Source: an uncultured Lachnoanaerobaculum sp.
Lineage (GTDB): Bacteria > Bacillota > Clostridia > Lachnospirales > Lachnospiraceae
Length of the DNA: 15,583 nt
Assembly: GCA_937925515.1 (NCBI GenBank)
Contig: CALALP010000092.1
Span: 1 to 15,583, forward strand
Reading direction: 5' to 3'
Both the position numbers and the translations under genes were made by a program. Shown one piece after another: positions 1 through 10,400 of the stretch (within the stretch, counting starts at the first letter, position 1; the number at the start of each line of letters is the position of its first letter). The notes under the pieces were generated by a model. That model worked only from the letters and a program-made list of their open reading frames with translations, had not been told where the DNA came from and ran no database searches.

Positions 1-3000
1 GTACCAGTTATTATCACTTTCGCTTAATAACCAGCCCTTTTCCATTCTTCCAAAGTAACCGTCATGCTTTTCTGAGAGATAATACCAAGCATTTGCAGTG
101 GTATCATAGAACCAACCACTTCTCATTACTCCATTATCATCAAAGAAGTACCAATCACGAGCTGTTTGACCATTACTTTGATATGTAAGGATATTCCAAC
201 CCTTTACTTCTGTTCCTGAGTTAAGTCTAAATACCCACTTGTGAGTACTTGCATCTGTAAGTTCCCAGTTTCCGTCAGTTCCTACAATATAAGCTCTTGT
301 TGTGGAATTAGTTTTAGCTGTCTTTTGGGTTAAGATGTTGGCTGAACCGCCACCTCCACCACCACCGGAGCCTCCACCGTTTCCACCACCATTGTTATTG
401 CCACCATTATATTGGAGGTTATCCATAACGGCTTTAAGTGATGCGAGTGCAGCTGCAAGTTCACTTGTAGATGCCTTTCTAGGAGAAGTTTTCTCTAAAA
501 CTGCCTTAACTCTGTTAAGTGCATCTCTAAGTGCTGCCCTACTTGCGTCTTTTAATCTGTTACCTGAAACAAGACTTTCTGCTTGTCTTACTGCATCTTC
601 AAGTTCTCTCTTAGCATCAGCTCTTTCACTGGCGTCTGTAGCATAGTATAGATAAAGAGTTGTATCTGCTGTTACTGCAAGATTAACATCAAAGTCTGTA
701 TAGCTATCTCTTGTGGTACTAAGACCTTTATAAGAATGAGTTATACCTTGTGCGTCTGTGTAATCAGCAACTATTGAACCCTCATAGCTTGAACGATGTT
801 GTCCAACTGTTTCCATACTGAACATATCTATTTCAGTTACAAGGTTACCGTTTCTTGAGTCATAAATCTTTACCTTTACAGGTGTAGCATCTTTGTAACC
901 AAATGCGTAATATCCGTCATTTTGTAAGTTTACATCAAAACTTCCTTGATAGTCTAATGAACGTAAATCTGTCTGAATAAGTGAATTAGCATCACTTACA
1001 CCATTGGTTGCAATATCTACACTAAAGAATCTATAATCTCTTGAACTTAGTAATGCTCCTGTTTCAACATTTGCAAGTAAATCGCCTACATTTCCTGTAT
1101 ATAAATCCCAGTTATGAGTTACAGGGTCTTCTTTAAGAACTTGTACATGAAGTAACCAACTTCCTTTGTACTGACTATCAATCTCTGAATCAATGTTAGC
1201 CTTTACAGCAGCCGGAAGAGGACTCTTTGTAATCTTAATCTTATAACTTCCTGCCTCTTGTATATCAGGATTTACTACACCTACTGCCCTTTGTGGACTC
1301 TCAGAAGTTGTATTGCTGTATTCAGCATTACTCCAAGATGCAGGTGTCTGATAAACAGGTTGTAATTTAAGACTATGTGCAGGCATTGTAAATACATAAG
1401 TATTACCTCTTACTCTAGCTACGCTAGGTGCTGCACCTACTACATTCCAATTTCCGAAGAAGTTACCATTTGCATCTGAACCTGCAGGTGTAATCTCAAC
1501 TTGAGTTCCTGCTGCAAGTCCCTTAAGGTCGTTGAGTGTCTTAGTTACTCCACTAATCTTTACAGTTGGTTCTGCTCCATTTGGATAAACAACTGTAACA
1601 TCAAAAGCTGTTGCTGCAAGTCCAAGATTTCCGGTATTTACTGAAAGTCCTCTTCCTGCATTTACAAGGTCAGCTGCAGAAGTTGTACTTCCACTTGGTC
1701 TAGCAACTATCTTGTAGTTCTTATTTGGATCAAGATTGTCAAATAAGAGAGGTGTTGTGGTAGAGCTTGGTGCTGCAAAATCATATACTGTATTTCCTGC
1801 ATCATCTACAAGTGCATACTCTGTATTTGCTGCGATAGGGCTTACCATGATTCTTGCTTTTCCTCTATGTCCTGTTGTAGGATCTTCTACTACATTTGCA
1901 TTGTTTGCCACAGGTACTGTAACATCTTTTGGATTTGCACTAACCTCTGACGGTACAAATGAAGAAACATCATCTCCTACATTGATATTTGCACCCGGAT
2001 CAGCCTCATAAACTCTGTAAGCTCCGTCAGGTGATAAGAAGTTACCTCTGATACTTCCATTATCTCTAGCAACTATTGAAGAGGCAACAACTCCTACAAC
2101 TTTTCCGTTGTTGTCAACTACTACATACTTCATAGCTGCAACAGGGTTTCTGTTGTTAATCTTAATCTCAGGTACTCCTGAGGCTGAAAGTTGACCCTCT
2201 GCGTCAGGATCATTTACAGTAGGTGCTCCTGTGTATGATGCTATTGCAAAGAATTTTGCTCCGTCGGCATATCCTACTAGGGAATCATTCATTGCAACAG
2301 GATTTCCGTTTTCGTCTTGCCATATTACATCATAGTCAGCAGGTTTAACTACTGTTGGGAAGAGTCCCTGTGAATCAATGTAATTAAAGTCTAAACTACC
2401 ACCACTTGCAAGTGCGGCGGCTGTATTTACCTTAACATCAGCAGGATCCGGATAAACCTCAAATGCAAGGTTGGCATCATTATTTCCCTCTTTAAATACA
2501 AATGTCTTCCATAATGCCTCATCAGCTATAAACTTAGCCTTAATTCTGTAATTTCCGGAGGTCTTTGAAATAGTAACAGGCCAACTTTCCACCTTATTAT
2601 TTCCAATATACCAACCGTCAAATACATAACCAAGTCCCGGAACTGTTATAGGAAGATCTGCTTGCTCTATTACTATATTATTGCTTGCATCAACTTCTTT
2701 TACAACAGCGTCGGTAGACGGACTGTATTGTCTTTGTGTACCATTATCCATTACTTCAAGCTGACCGTCGCCTACTGTATCTATAAGTAGTCTTCCGATA
2801 GCAGAAGTCTTAAATGTATACTTTACAGTAATCTCTATTGATTTTCCTAAAGTACCCATTTGACCATTAAAGAACTGATTTGTATTAGTTCTTGAAGTTA
2901 CAAAATACTTACCGTCATCAGCTTGATAATCGGCTGCACCGTCAGTTATATTTGTTTCAATATTAGTTGTATACTGATCGAGTTCAGGTGCTTGTATTTG

Positions 3001-4446
3001 GAAATTCTCAAGTGGTTGAAGTTTTGCCTCAACTCCTGATGCTACCGTACTTCCACTTGGGAATATCTTGTAAAATGCTGACGGACTTCCTGAGTCATAA
3101 GCATTTTTAAAATCATTAGCCGGATTTGAGTCAGCTGCAAGTTTATCTGCAACTTTCTTTGTTATATTTTGACCTAAATCATCTACATACTTAACTCTTA
3201 CATTAAGTGCATAATTTGGGTTAGGCACATAGTAATAGTGAAGCTGTAAGCCCATATTAGGCATGTTTCCTGATACTTTTCCTACATTAGCATTTGTAAC
3301 ATCAAGCTCTGTGGTATTTACAGTAAGTCCTGTATCAGTAGGATGAAGTAACTTATTTCCATTTACAGTTGCTTTATTACCAATAGCTGAACCGTCTGCA
3401 TTTTTAAATACAGGCACAAAATCTGCATTTGTGTTAGGTGCTGCGATTGAAGTAGCCTTAGTAGAATCATATGCAAGTACATATCTTGGTACATCAGGAG
3501 CAGTAGCAGATATAGATGCCATATCAGGCTTTACTGCATTACCTGTAACAGCCTCTCCTGTGTAGAAACTTCCTCCCGGAACAAACTGAATATCAGGAAC
3601 AGGTTTTTCTTGACCATTTGCCTGTAAGTAGTGATGAACTATTGTTAAAGGAAACTTAACAGTATTATCAATCTCATACTCATACTCAACCAATAAGTCC
3701 TTATTTACTACATCACCAGATACATAACCATTTACTTTTTTTATACCATAGTTGGCATATTTACCTGTCATACTTAGTGGAAGTGTAACTTCACTAGTAA
3801 ATGTTCCTCCCGGAGCATAAAACTTAGTTGTTGGACTTCCGGAACTACGTTTAAATCCCGGAACATCTTTTGGTGTTACCTGAAACCCTGTAAGTACAAA
3901 TTGCTCTAAATCATTATCATTTGCAAAAGTAAATCCACCTGTTACTCCTGGAAGAGTTGAGGAAAGTTTATGTCTTTGTCTTACCTTAAATTTTGTAGTA
4001 CCATCAGATACAAATTTAGGATAATACCTTTCTTCAGCAGCCGGAAATCTATTTGGAAGTGTTTCCAGTTTAAATACTCCCATGTTTTCTGCCTCATTGC
4101 TGTACCACCCCTCTACTTTATAGCCTGGAAAGTTAAAGGTATGAGTACCAAATGTTCCAGTACCATTTGGTCTAAAAGGCATATAAAGCTTAGTGCCTGA
4201 AACAGGATAAGTAGTAGCATTATTATATGGTGCAGTAGAAGAAATTATACTTCCTGCTGTTCCTGAAACAGGAGCTAGTGTTTTATTCTCATAAGCTCCA
4301 TATATTCCTAAATCAAAACTTACAGTACCAGCTGTTCCTCCTGTAATAGTTTCGGCTTTAGCCGGCAGAGCCGGTGCAAGCACAGTTGCAACCATGCTTG
4401 CAGCCAAAAGTGTTGCCACTCTTGATTTCATATTTCTTTTATTCAT
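1..4446 (-). CDS. Giant secreted surface adhesin with cell-wall-binding repeats (C-terminus cut by window edge)
   Basis: The frame is open for 1482 codons from an ATG at 4446-4444 to the window edge, so the protein is 3'-truncated here. The start is fixed by AGGAGGA at 4451-4457. Residues 1-31 form a signal peptide (charged MNKRNMKSR, hydrophobic core, AKA cleavage site). Next come an InlB-like unit (FPGYKVEGWYS, near 90), a MucBP-like unit (FPLTIVHHY, near 265), a GNMPN-type repeat end (near 395), and a second InlB-like unit (YVFDGWY...AKF, near 605-635). A beta-rich region follows with KYVVVDNNGKVVGV (near 775) and YKIVARPSG (near 910). Residues about 1269-1345 are helical and FIVAR-like. 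A Gly-rich linker (about 1349-1368) leads to a WVFRLNSG block and at least three cell-wall-binding repeats (GWFYDTTANAWYYL and similar). No LPXTG is visible. It is a paralogue of the gene upstream. A role as a wall-attached adhesin is inferred; the ligand is unknown and no enzyme domain is visible. Confidence 0.92.
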   Translation of the reverse strand, partial: MNKRNMKSRVATLLAASMVATVLAPALPAKAETITGGTAGTVSFDLGIYGAYENKTLAPVSGTAGSIISSTAPYNNATTYPVSGTKLYMPFRPNGTGTFGTHTFNFPGYKVEGWYSNEAENMGVFKLETLPNRFPAAEERYYPKFVSDGTTKFKVRQRHKLSSTLPGVTGGFTFANDNDLEQFVLTGFQVTPKDVPGFKRSSGSPTTKFYAPGGTFTSEVTLPLSMTGKYANYGIKKVNGYVSGDVVNKDLLVEYEYEIDNTVKFPLTIVHHYLQANGQEKPVPDIQFVPGGSFYTGEAVTGNAVKPDMASISATAPDVPRYVLAYDSTKATSIAAPNTNADFVPVFKNADGSAIGNKATVNGNKLLHPTDTGLTVNTTELDVTNANVGKVSGNMPNMGLQLHYYYVPNPNYALNVRVKYVDDLGQNITKKVADKLAADSNPANDFKNAYDSGSPSAFYKIFPSGSTVASGVEAKLQPLENFQIQAPELDQYTTNIETNITDGAADYQADDGKYFVTSRTNTNQFFNGQMGTLGKSIEITVKYTFKTSAIGRLLIDTVGDGQLEVMDNGTQRQYSPSTDAVVKEVDASNNIVIEQADLPITVPGLGYVFDGWYIGNNKVESWPVTISKTSGNYRIKAKFIADEALWKTFVFKEGNNDANLAFEVYPDPADVKVNTAAALASGGSLDFNYIDSQGLFPTVVKPADYDVIWQDENGNPVAMNDSLVGYADGAKFFAIASYTGAPTVNDPDAEGQLSASGVPEIKINNRNPVAAMKYVVVDNNGKVVGVVASSIVARDNGSIRGNFLSPDGAYRVYEADPGANINVGDDVSSFVPSEVSANPKDVTVPVANNANVVEDPTTGHRGKARIMVSPIAANTEYALVDDAGNTVYDFAAPSSTTTPLLFDNLDPNKNYKIVARPSGSTTSAADLVNAGRGLSVNTGNLGLAATAFDVTVVYPNGAEPTVKISGVTKTLNDLKGLAAGTQVEITPAGSDANGNFFGNWNVVGAAPSVARVRGNTYVFTMPAHSLKLQPVYQTPASWSNAEYSNTTSESPQRAVGVVNPDIQEAGSYKIKITKSPLPAAVKANIDSEIDSQYKGSWLLHVQVLKEDPVTHNWDLYTGNVGDLLANVETGALLSSRDYRFFSVDIATNGVSDANSLIQTDLRSLDYQGSFDVNLQNDGYYAFGYKDATPVKVKIYDSRNGNLVTEIDMFSMETVGQHRSSYEGSIVADYTDAQGITHSYKGLSTTRDSYTDFDVNLAVTADTTLYLYYATDASERADAKRELEDAVRQAESLVSGNRLKDASRAALRDALNRVKAVLEKTSPRKASTSELAAALASLKAVMDNLQYNGGNNNGGGNGGGSGGGGGGGSANILTQKTAKTNSTTRAYIVGTDGNWELTDASTHKWVFRLNSGTEVKGWNILTYQSNGQTARDWYFFDDNGVMRSGWFYDTTANAWYYLSEKHDGYFGRMEKGWLLSESDNNWY
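346..405 (-). repeat. CCA/CCG-type triplet tract encoding a Gly-rich linker
   Basis: The plus strand shows repeated cca, ccg and cct triplets; the minus strand reads GGN codons giving a Gly/Asn/Ser linker. It separates the helical segment from the wall-binding repeats in the downstream giant protein. It is a likely flexible spacer, and the simple triplets could change length by slippage. Confidence 0.7.
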
Positions 4447-4462
4447 TAATTCCTCCTAATAT
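4447..4462 (-). promoter_or_regulatory. Intercistronic ribosome binding site for the downstream giant gene
   Basis: Fifteen bases separate the TGA stop (4464-4462) of the 2308-aa gene from the next ATG (4446). On the minus strand they read ATATTAGGAGGAATTA, a strong Shine-Dalgarno with normal spacing. No terminator or promoter fits in the gap, so co-transcription is expected. The same ATATTAGGAGG string occurs at the other gene junction of the operon (11393-11403). Confidence 0.85.
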
Positions 4463-7400
4463 CACTGAATCCATTCTCCGTTTGCATTTACCATGTATCC
4501 GTCCGGAGTTCTCTCGTTTGCATACATAGAACCTGCAGGGCGTGAATCGTTTCCTGTACTTAAATAGTACCATTTTCCGTTTAGCTGTATCCAACCTGTA
4601 CTCATGTTACCATTTTGTGCATCAAGATAATACCACTTTCCGGAAGAATTATCATAGTACCAACCTCTTGTCATCTTACCCATATCTTTTCCGTCTGTCG
4701 GATTTAGGAAGAACCAAGAGTTTGTTTCATCATCATGATACCAGCCTGTTATAAGACTTGCTTGGTTATCAAATCTATACCATTCACTTACAACCTGACC
4801 ATTACCGTCTGAAACATCAATTCTTGCCCACCTGTTGTTAAGAGGTAAACCACCATTGAGTGTAAATGACCAACGTTTTGTGATAGGATTGATAGTCCAA
4901 CTTCCGTCAGCACCAAGCGTAAAGGTTATCTGTGGCTTTCCTGAAAGTGGCATATTCTTATAACGTGTACCTTCAAGAGGGGTTCTTGAACCACCTCCAC
5001 CACCAGAACCCGGTGAACCTGTACCACCACCTGAGCGTCCACCTGTTCTTGCATTTACTCTACCTTCACGTTCTGCTACAAGTTGATTCATTCTATCAAT
5101 TATTCTTTGAAGTGCATCTATTGCTGCTTGAAGTTCAGGATAGTTAGCCATTCTTAATGGATCTATTCCATTTTCAAGTCTGCCTCTTACTCTATCTAAA
5201 ACGTTTTGTGCATCTGCTATTGCCTGATTTAGTTCATTTACTTCATCACTAAATAGATATGGACTAAGTGCTAAATCTTTTGCTACAGGAATAAGGTTTG
5301 TTAAATCAACTCTTGCCTTATCTACTGCCGGCTTATTGTTACTATAATATGCAAAGATACTAGCAGTCTTTGTAACTTCAGCACTTGGATCAAATACGCT
5401 TATGTTAGCAGGCATATCTTTCTTTGACCAGTTTACATAGGTATGTGTAGTTCCGAGTATATCGTCAAATGAACTCTTTATTGTGCCTGCTGTAGCACCG
5501 TCTGCATAAGCAGTAACTACACTATAATCACTTGCATATTCTGAAGAATCAACCGTGCCTTTCTTTCTTACCTTAATTTTCTTAAAGAAGTTCTTGCTTG
5601 TATCTCCAAGATGTAAGTGATCCTTAGACGGATTATTGTCTATAAAGTAAAGCTTAAATGTCTTAGCATATACAAGTACATAAGTATGATTTAAGTTACC
5701 GTCAAATGATAGAAGTCCTGCATTGTTCTCAACATCTTCTGTAAATGTAAGCTGTGTAGCAGTTGTTGGATTAACCTTGTTCCAATGATTATCTACATTT
5801 GAACCAAGATCCCATACTTCATAATCAAGCATATCTGCGTCTTGACTTGGAAGTTGAACTACTACCTTAAGTGTAGCATTTGAAGGAGATGCATTTTGTA
5901 CAAGTCTTCCGTCTACATAACGCTCTTCCTTTACATCAAGTGCATAGGCACTTGTAAATGCGTCAGGATAACGACTCCATACATTAGTACCTGTTGAAGA
6001 ATTCTTAACTGCCATTTCTTCATTTGCCTTAGAGTTTCTCTTGTTAAAGAGTACCTTATATCTAACATCTGCTCCGTTTACATTGATAAGGCTCTTATCA
6101 GTTGGATTTGCGAGGTCATTTTCTATTGCACTTATCTGTTCAGGATTAAGTGAGAATTCTCCCTCAGCTGCACTTCCACCTGCTCCTTGCTCTACCGGAG
6201 CTATTTTTTGTCCGAAAGCATCTACCGGAGCTATATCATAAACAGCATTGAAGATTACATTGCCCATAGCAATCTTACCACTATAATCAGACTCTGTTAT
6301 CTTTGCTGTAACTCCCGGAATTCTTCCGTTCATTATAGTCCAATACTTAAAGGCATGTCCTTGTGAATCTGTTGGATCGGCATGTATAGTGAACTCTGAA
6401 TTAGCCTTTGCTTGATTATAAGAATTTGCATTTACTGCCTCAGTACCTACTGTTCTTACTACGGCTATATTACTTCCTACACCATTGGTTCTAGTTTCAA
6501 TGATATATTTTGGAGCCTCTACCATATCTCCGGGGTTTGCAACTACTGCAACTCCTGCATCTATGTTTCCAAGAGGTGTTTCACTTGAATTGCCTTTCTT
6601 TCTTGCTACTACTGTGTAAGTTTCTCCCGGATCAAGATCGTTAAATGTAACTGTGCTTGGATTACTTCCGACAGGTGTCATCCAACCATTATTTGAACCC
6701 GGATAATTTACTACATTTCCCTTAGAGTCAATAAGTGCATAATCAGCGTCAGGATCTGCCGGATTAACTACTATTTGAGCTCTTTCAGGATTGGTAGGAT
6801 CTACTCCTACATTCTTATTATCTCCTATTGCAGGAATTGTAACCGGCTTAGGAGCTGAAACGCCTGAACCTGTAATTGAAGTTTCAGGTGAACCTACAGT
6901 TGCTTGTGTATCAGGTGTTCCCTCGAGTACTCTATAAGTTCTTCCCGGAACTAAGTTAGGGAATACTACATTGCTACCGTCAGCAGGTCCTTCTGCTACT
7001 CCTACTATGTTGCCCTCAGGGTCAACTACTACATATTTATTTCCAGGTGTTGAACCTGTTACTGTAACTGTACCACTACCATTTGGTGCGATAGTTCCTG
7101 TTGCTCCAAATGCACCCGGATCAAGACCCCATACTGCATTTACTTTACCAAAGTTTGCTTTGTATGTTCCTGTTACAACTCTATCAGAACCATTTACTGA
7201 ACTACCTGCCGGATTAGACCAGTTCTTTAACTCGTAGTTTGCAGTAGGTACTGTTGCAGGAGGTGTTACTTGAGACCATAATACATCATTCTTAAGATGT
7301 TGTGGATTTCCTCCAGGTACATTGCTACCTGTTGGATTAACATTACCCTTAGCTGCATCAGAAGTTGTAAAGTTTAAATCTACCCAATAAGCAGGATCTT

Positions 7401-10400
7401 CTACAAACTTAGCATAAAGTGTCATTCCTGCATTGTTAAATGTATCTGTATCATTTACTTTCATAGTTCCTGCTGCGTCTTTATACCAACCGTCAAACTT
7501 GTAGAATGGTTGTTCAAGTGCATTTACTGCCGGAACTTGGTTCTTATTCTTTAACTTCAAGAAAGTAGTTGCTGTTTCAGCCGCTCCTGCTGAACCGTTA
7601 TCTACAAGATATGGTGCAGTAGTGCTGCCAACTATAACTCCCTTATCATAAGGGGCATTTGCAACTGCAAAGGTTATATTGCTCCAAAGTGAAGGATCTC
7701 TATCCATAACATAGTTAAGGTTAAGATTTGCATTTGGCATGTTACCATTATATGAACCGTCTGCTCCAAATGTTCCTGATGTAGGGTCATCGCTACTTTG
7801 TGTTTGGTTAAATAAGTATCCATATATTACAGGTGCTGACTTTGTAATAGGTACAAGTGCAGCTGATGAGTTTGAAGTTCTCTTTATTACTTCATTATCT
7901 GTACTATCTTTAAATGTAGAATAAATAAAGTAATCTCCAACAGGTGCATAAATATACTCTATTGTAAGAGGTTGGTTAGGCATATATCCGTTAAATACAA
8001 AGTTTGAATCAAAATCAGGATCTGACGGATCTGATTTAAAATCATCTGTTCCAACAAGTCTTACAGGATTTGCTGCAACTGTTGTGCTTAAGTTTCCTGT
8101 CTTACCTGCTGTGATTGTAGCACTTGTTGTCTTAAAGTCAGTAGGAGGTGCAGGATTTATAGTTAAAATCTGCTCTACTGTTCTATTTAAGGTTGAAGTA
8201 TTAAGTACAGTACCGTCGCTCTTCTTATGAATAACTGTAAGAGGGAAAGTCTGACTAGGATCTACTGCATACTTATAAGTAACTACAAAGTCCTCAGGCT
8301 TAACCTTTACTGAATATTGATATCCATTTGACGGATCAAACTTAGTTGTTCCTGTCCAAGCCTCTTGTGCAGGAACTTCAGTACTTGCCGCACCACTTAA
8401 CTTATATCCCGGTACTTGTGAAGATGAAACCGGAGATGTTACAAGTGGAGCCGCATCAAATCTTTGCTCTACAATCTTTTGATCTGTAATTGTTGCAAGA
8501 TTTCTTTGTAATCTTGTACCTAAACTTGTATGTACAACTTGCATGTTATATGGAGTTGTACTAGGTTGCCAAGTTGCAAAGTAATGATAATTTCTTTCAT
8601 TTACTACTAATGGAAGTCCTGTACCAATCATACCGGCAGCTGCAGGATTATAAAGTGATGTATTATCAAGTGTATCTCCGTCAGCTGTATCATACCTATT
8701 ATTTCCGGCTGTTTGACCTGTTGGTACATGGTCTATAAATGGTGTCCAACCCTTAAAGTCATATCCAAGTCTTGTAGGAGTTGGAAGTGCAAGTGTTGAG
8801 GCTGCACCTGTTGCATTTTCTGTAAGTGGTGCAATATCAGCTCCACCCTTTGTATCAAAGTAATAAGCTGCATTTAACTTCTTATACTTATAAGTAATCA
8901 TGATAGGGCTATTCGGCATAGTTCCTGTAATCTGTACTTGTGCATTATTAAAAGCTGTATCAGCTCCTGCTGAAATAGCATCTGTAGCCGGTGTAAACTC
9001 AACTCCTGACGGTCTAAAGCCGTTGTCTGCCGCTACCCAGTTCACACCACTAATCTGAGGTTGAATTGCCTCAAAACCTGCAGGTGTACCTGATGTAACC
9101 AAGCTAAGATTTATACTATCACCTACTAGCTTTTCAATCTCCTTAGCATCTGCAAGAGCAACTCCATTTGCCTCATTTATAAACCTAAGTGTAAGTTTCT
9201 TAGACTCTGCTGTTAAGATGATAGGATCTGAAGATTCGGTAGTTCCTCCCGGTATCTTAGTATCATCATCTCTCATAGAGATAGTGTTTCCGTCAAGGTC
9301 ATTGGTAAAGTTAGCTGTTGAGTAATTGTAAATAGTATCCCCCGGCATACCGTCAGCTATAATATCCTTTACCTCAGTTGGACCGGCAGGATTGTCAATA
9401 CTTACTCCAATCTTTGAATCTGAGCCTAAAGCACCCTTAACTCTTACCCTAGTATTTTTTGCAAGTCTAAGGTTTGCCGCTTTATTTGCCGCATTAGTAT
9501 TGCCGTCTATCTTTACAGTATTATTAACTGTAAAACCATAAACTGCATTTGCAGCAGCTGACTCATCATTCTGGTCATATTTTTTAGTTCCTCTAGTTTG
9601 CATATTTGCAGGGTCTGTTTTACCATTAAATCTAACTGCAGGTCCTTTTACAGATTTATTACCTGTAATAGTACCATTGTTCATATCTATCTTAGAGTTA
9701 GCTCCACTTACATCAATCGCACTTGCAAGGTCTGCATTAGAATGATCTGCCTTTTCTACAATAGTGTTTCCTGTAAGAACTGAACCTACTCTAGTAGCAA
9801 TAGTACCGTCATCTACCTTTACGATAGTTCCCTCAGTGTCAGTACCTGTTGCATTTACTGTTACATTTGTAAATGTAAGACTAGCACCACCTGTAACCTT
9901 AAACATATCTCCCTTAAAGTTAGCTGCTCTAGTGATAGTCATATTATCTCCACTATAAGCTGTTGGAGGTGTAATTGCAGTATTCTCTCCATAATAATAG
10001 TAACCTGAAAGGTTATAATTAGCATTATTTGGTATTACAAAGTCAGTAGTTTCAATAGTAAGACTTATATCACTATCTATTGTTACAGTACTATCCATAG
10101 GTACATCATCCATAAGATAGATATAAGCTTTCTTAGTTCCGGCAGCCTTAATTCCTGCTACTGCCTCAGCTATACTACCGTAAGGTTTAGCTATAAAACC
10201 TGTACCACCTGTTGCACCATTCTTTACATAGTAAACAGACGGTTTCATAGAAAGTGCAAATCTGGTAGTCTTAGTTTCATGAGCATTTAACTGAAAATAT
10301 GCTGAAAATCCACCTGCTGAGTCAAAGCCACCCTGTAACATTGCAGGTGCTTTTGCAAATACCCATTGATTGTGGGTAACTCCACCTGTTGAACCATACT

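Noticed and set aside
346..405. Regular CCA-type triplets considered as a tandem repeat array or CRISPR-like feature
   Set aside because: They are in-frame glycine codons of a linker with no spacer-repeat architecture.
302..646. Open plus-strand frame opposite the Gly-linker of the left-hand giant protein
   Set aside because: The product is Pro/Ser/Ala/Leu-rich low-complexity sequence that mirrors the minus-strand coding bias; the minus-strand frame has clear protein domains. The same applies to the other plus-strand frames inside 1-13034.
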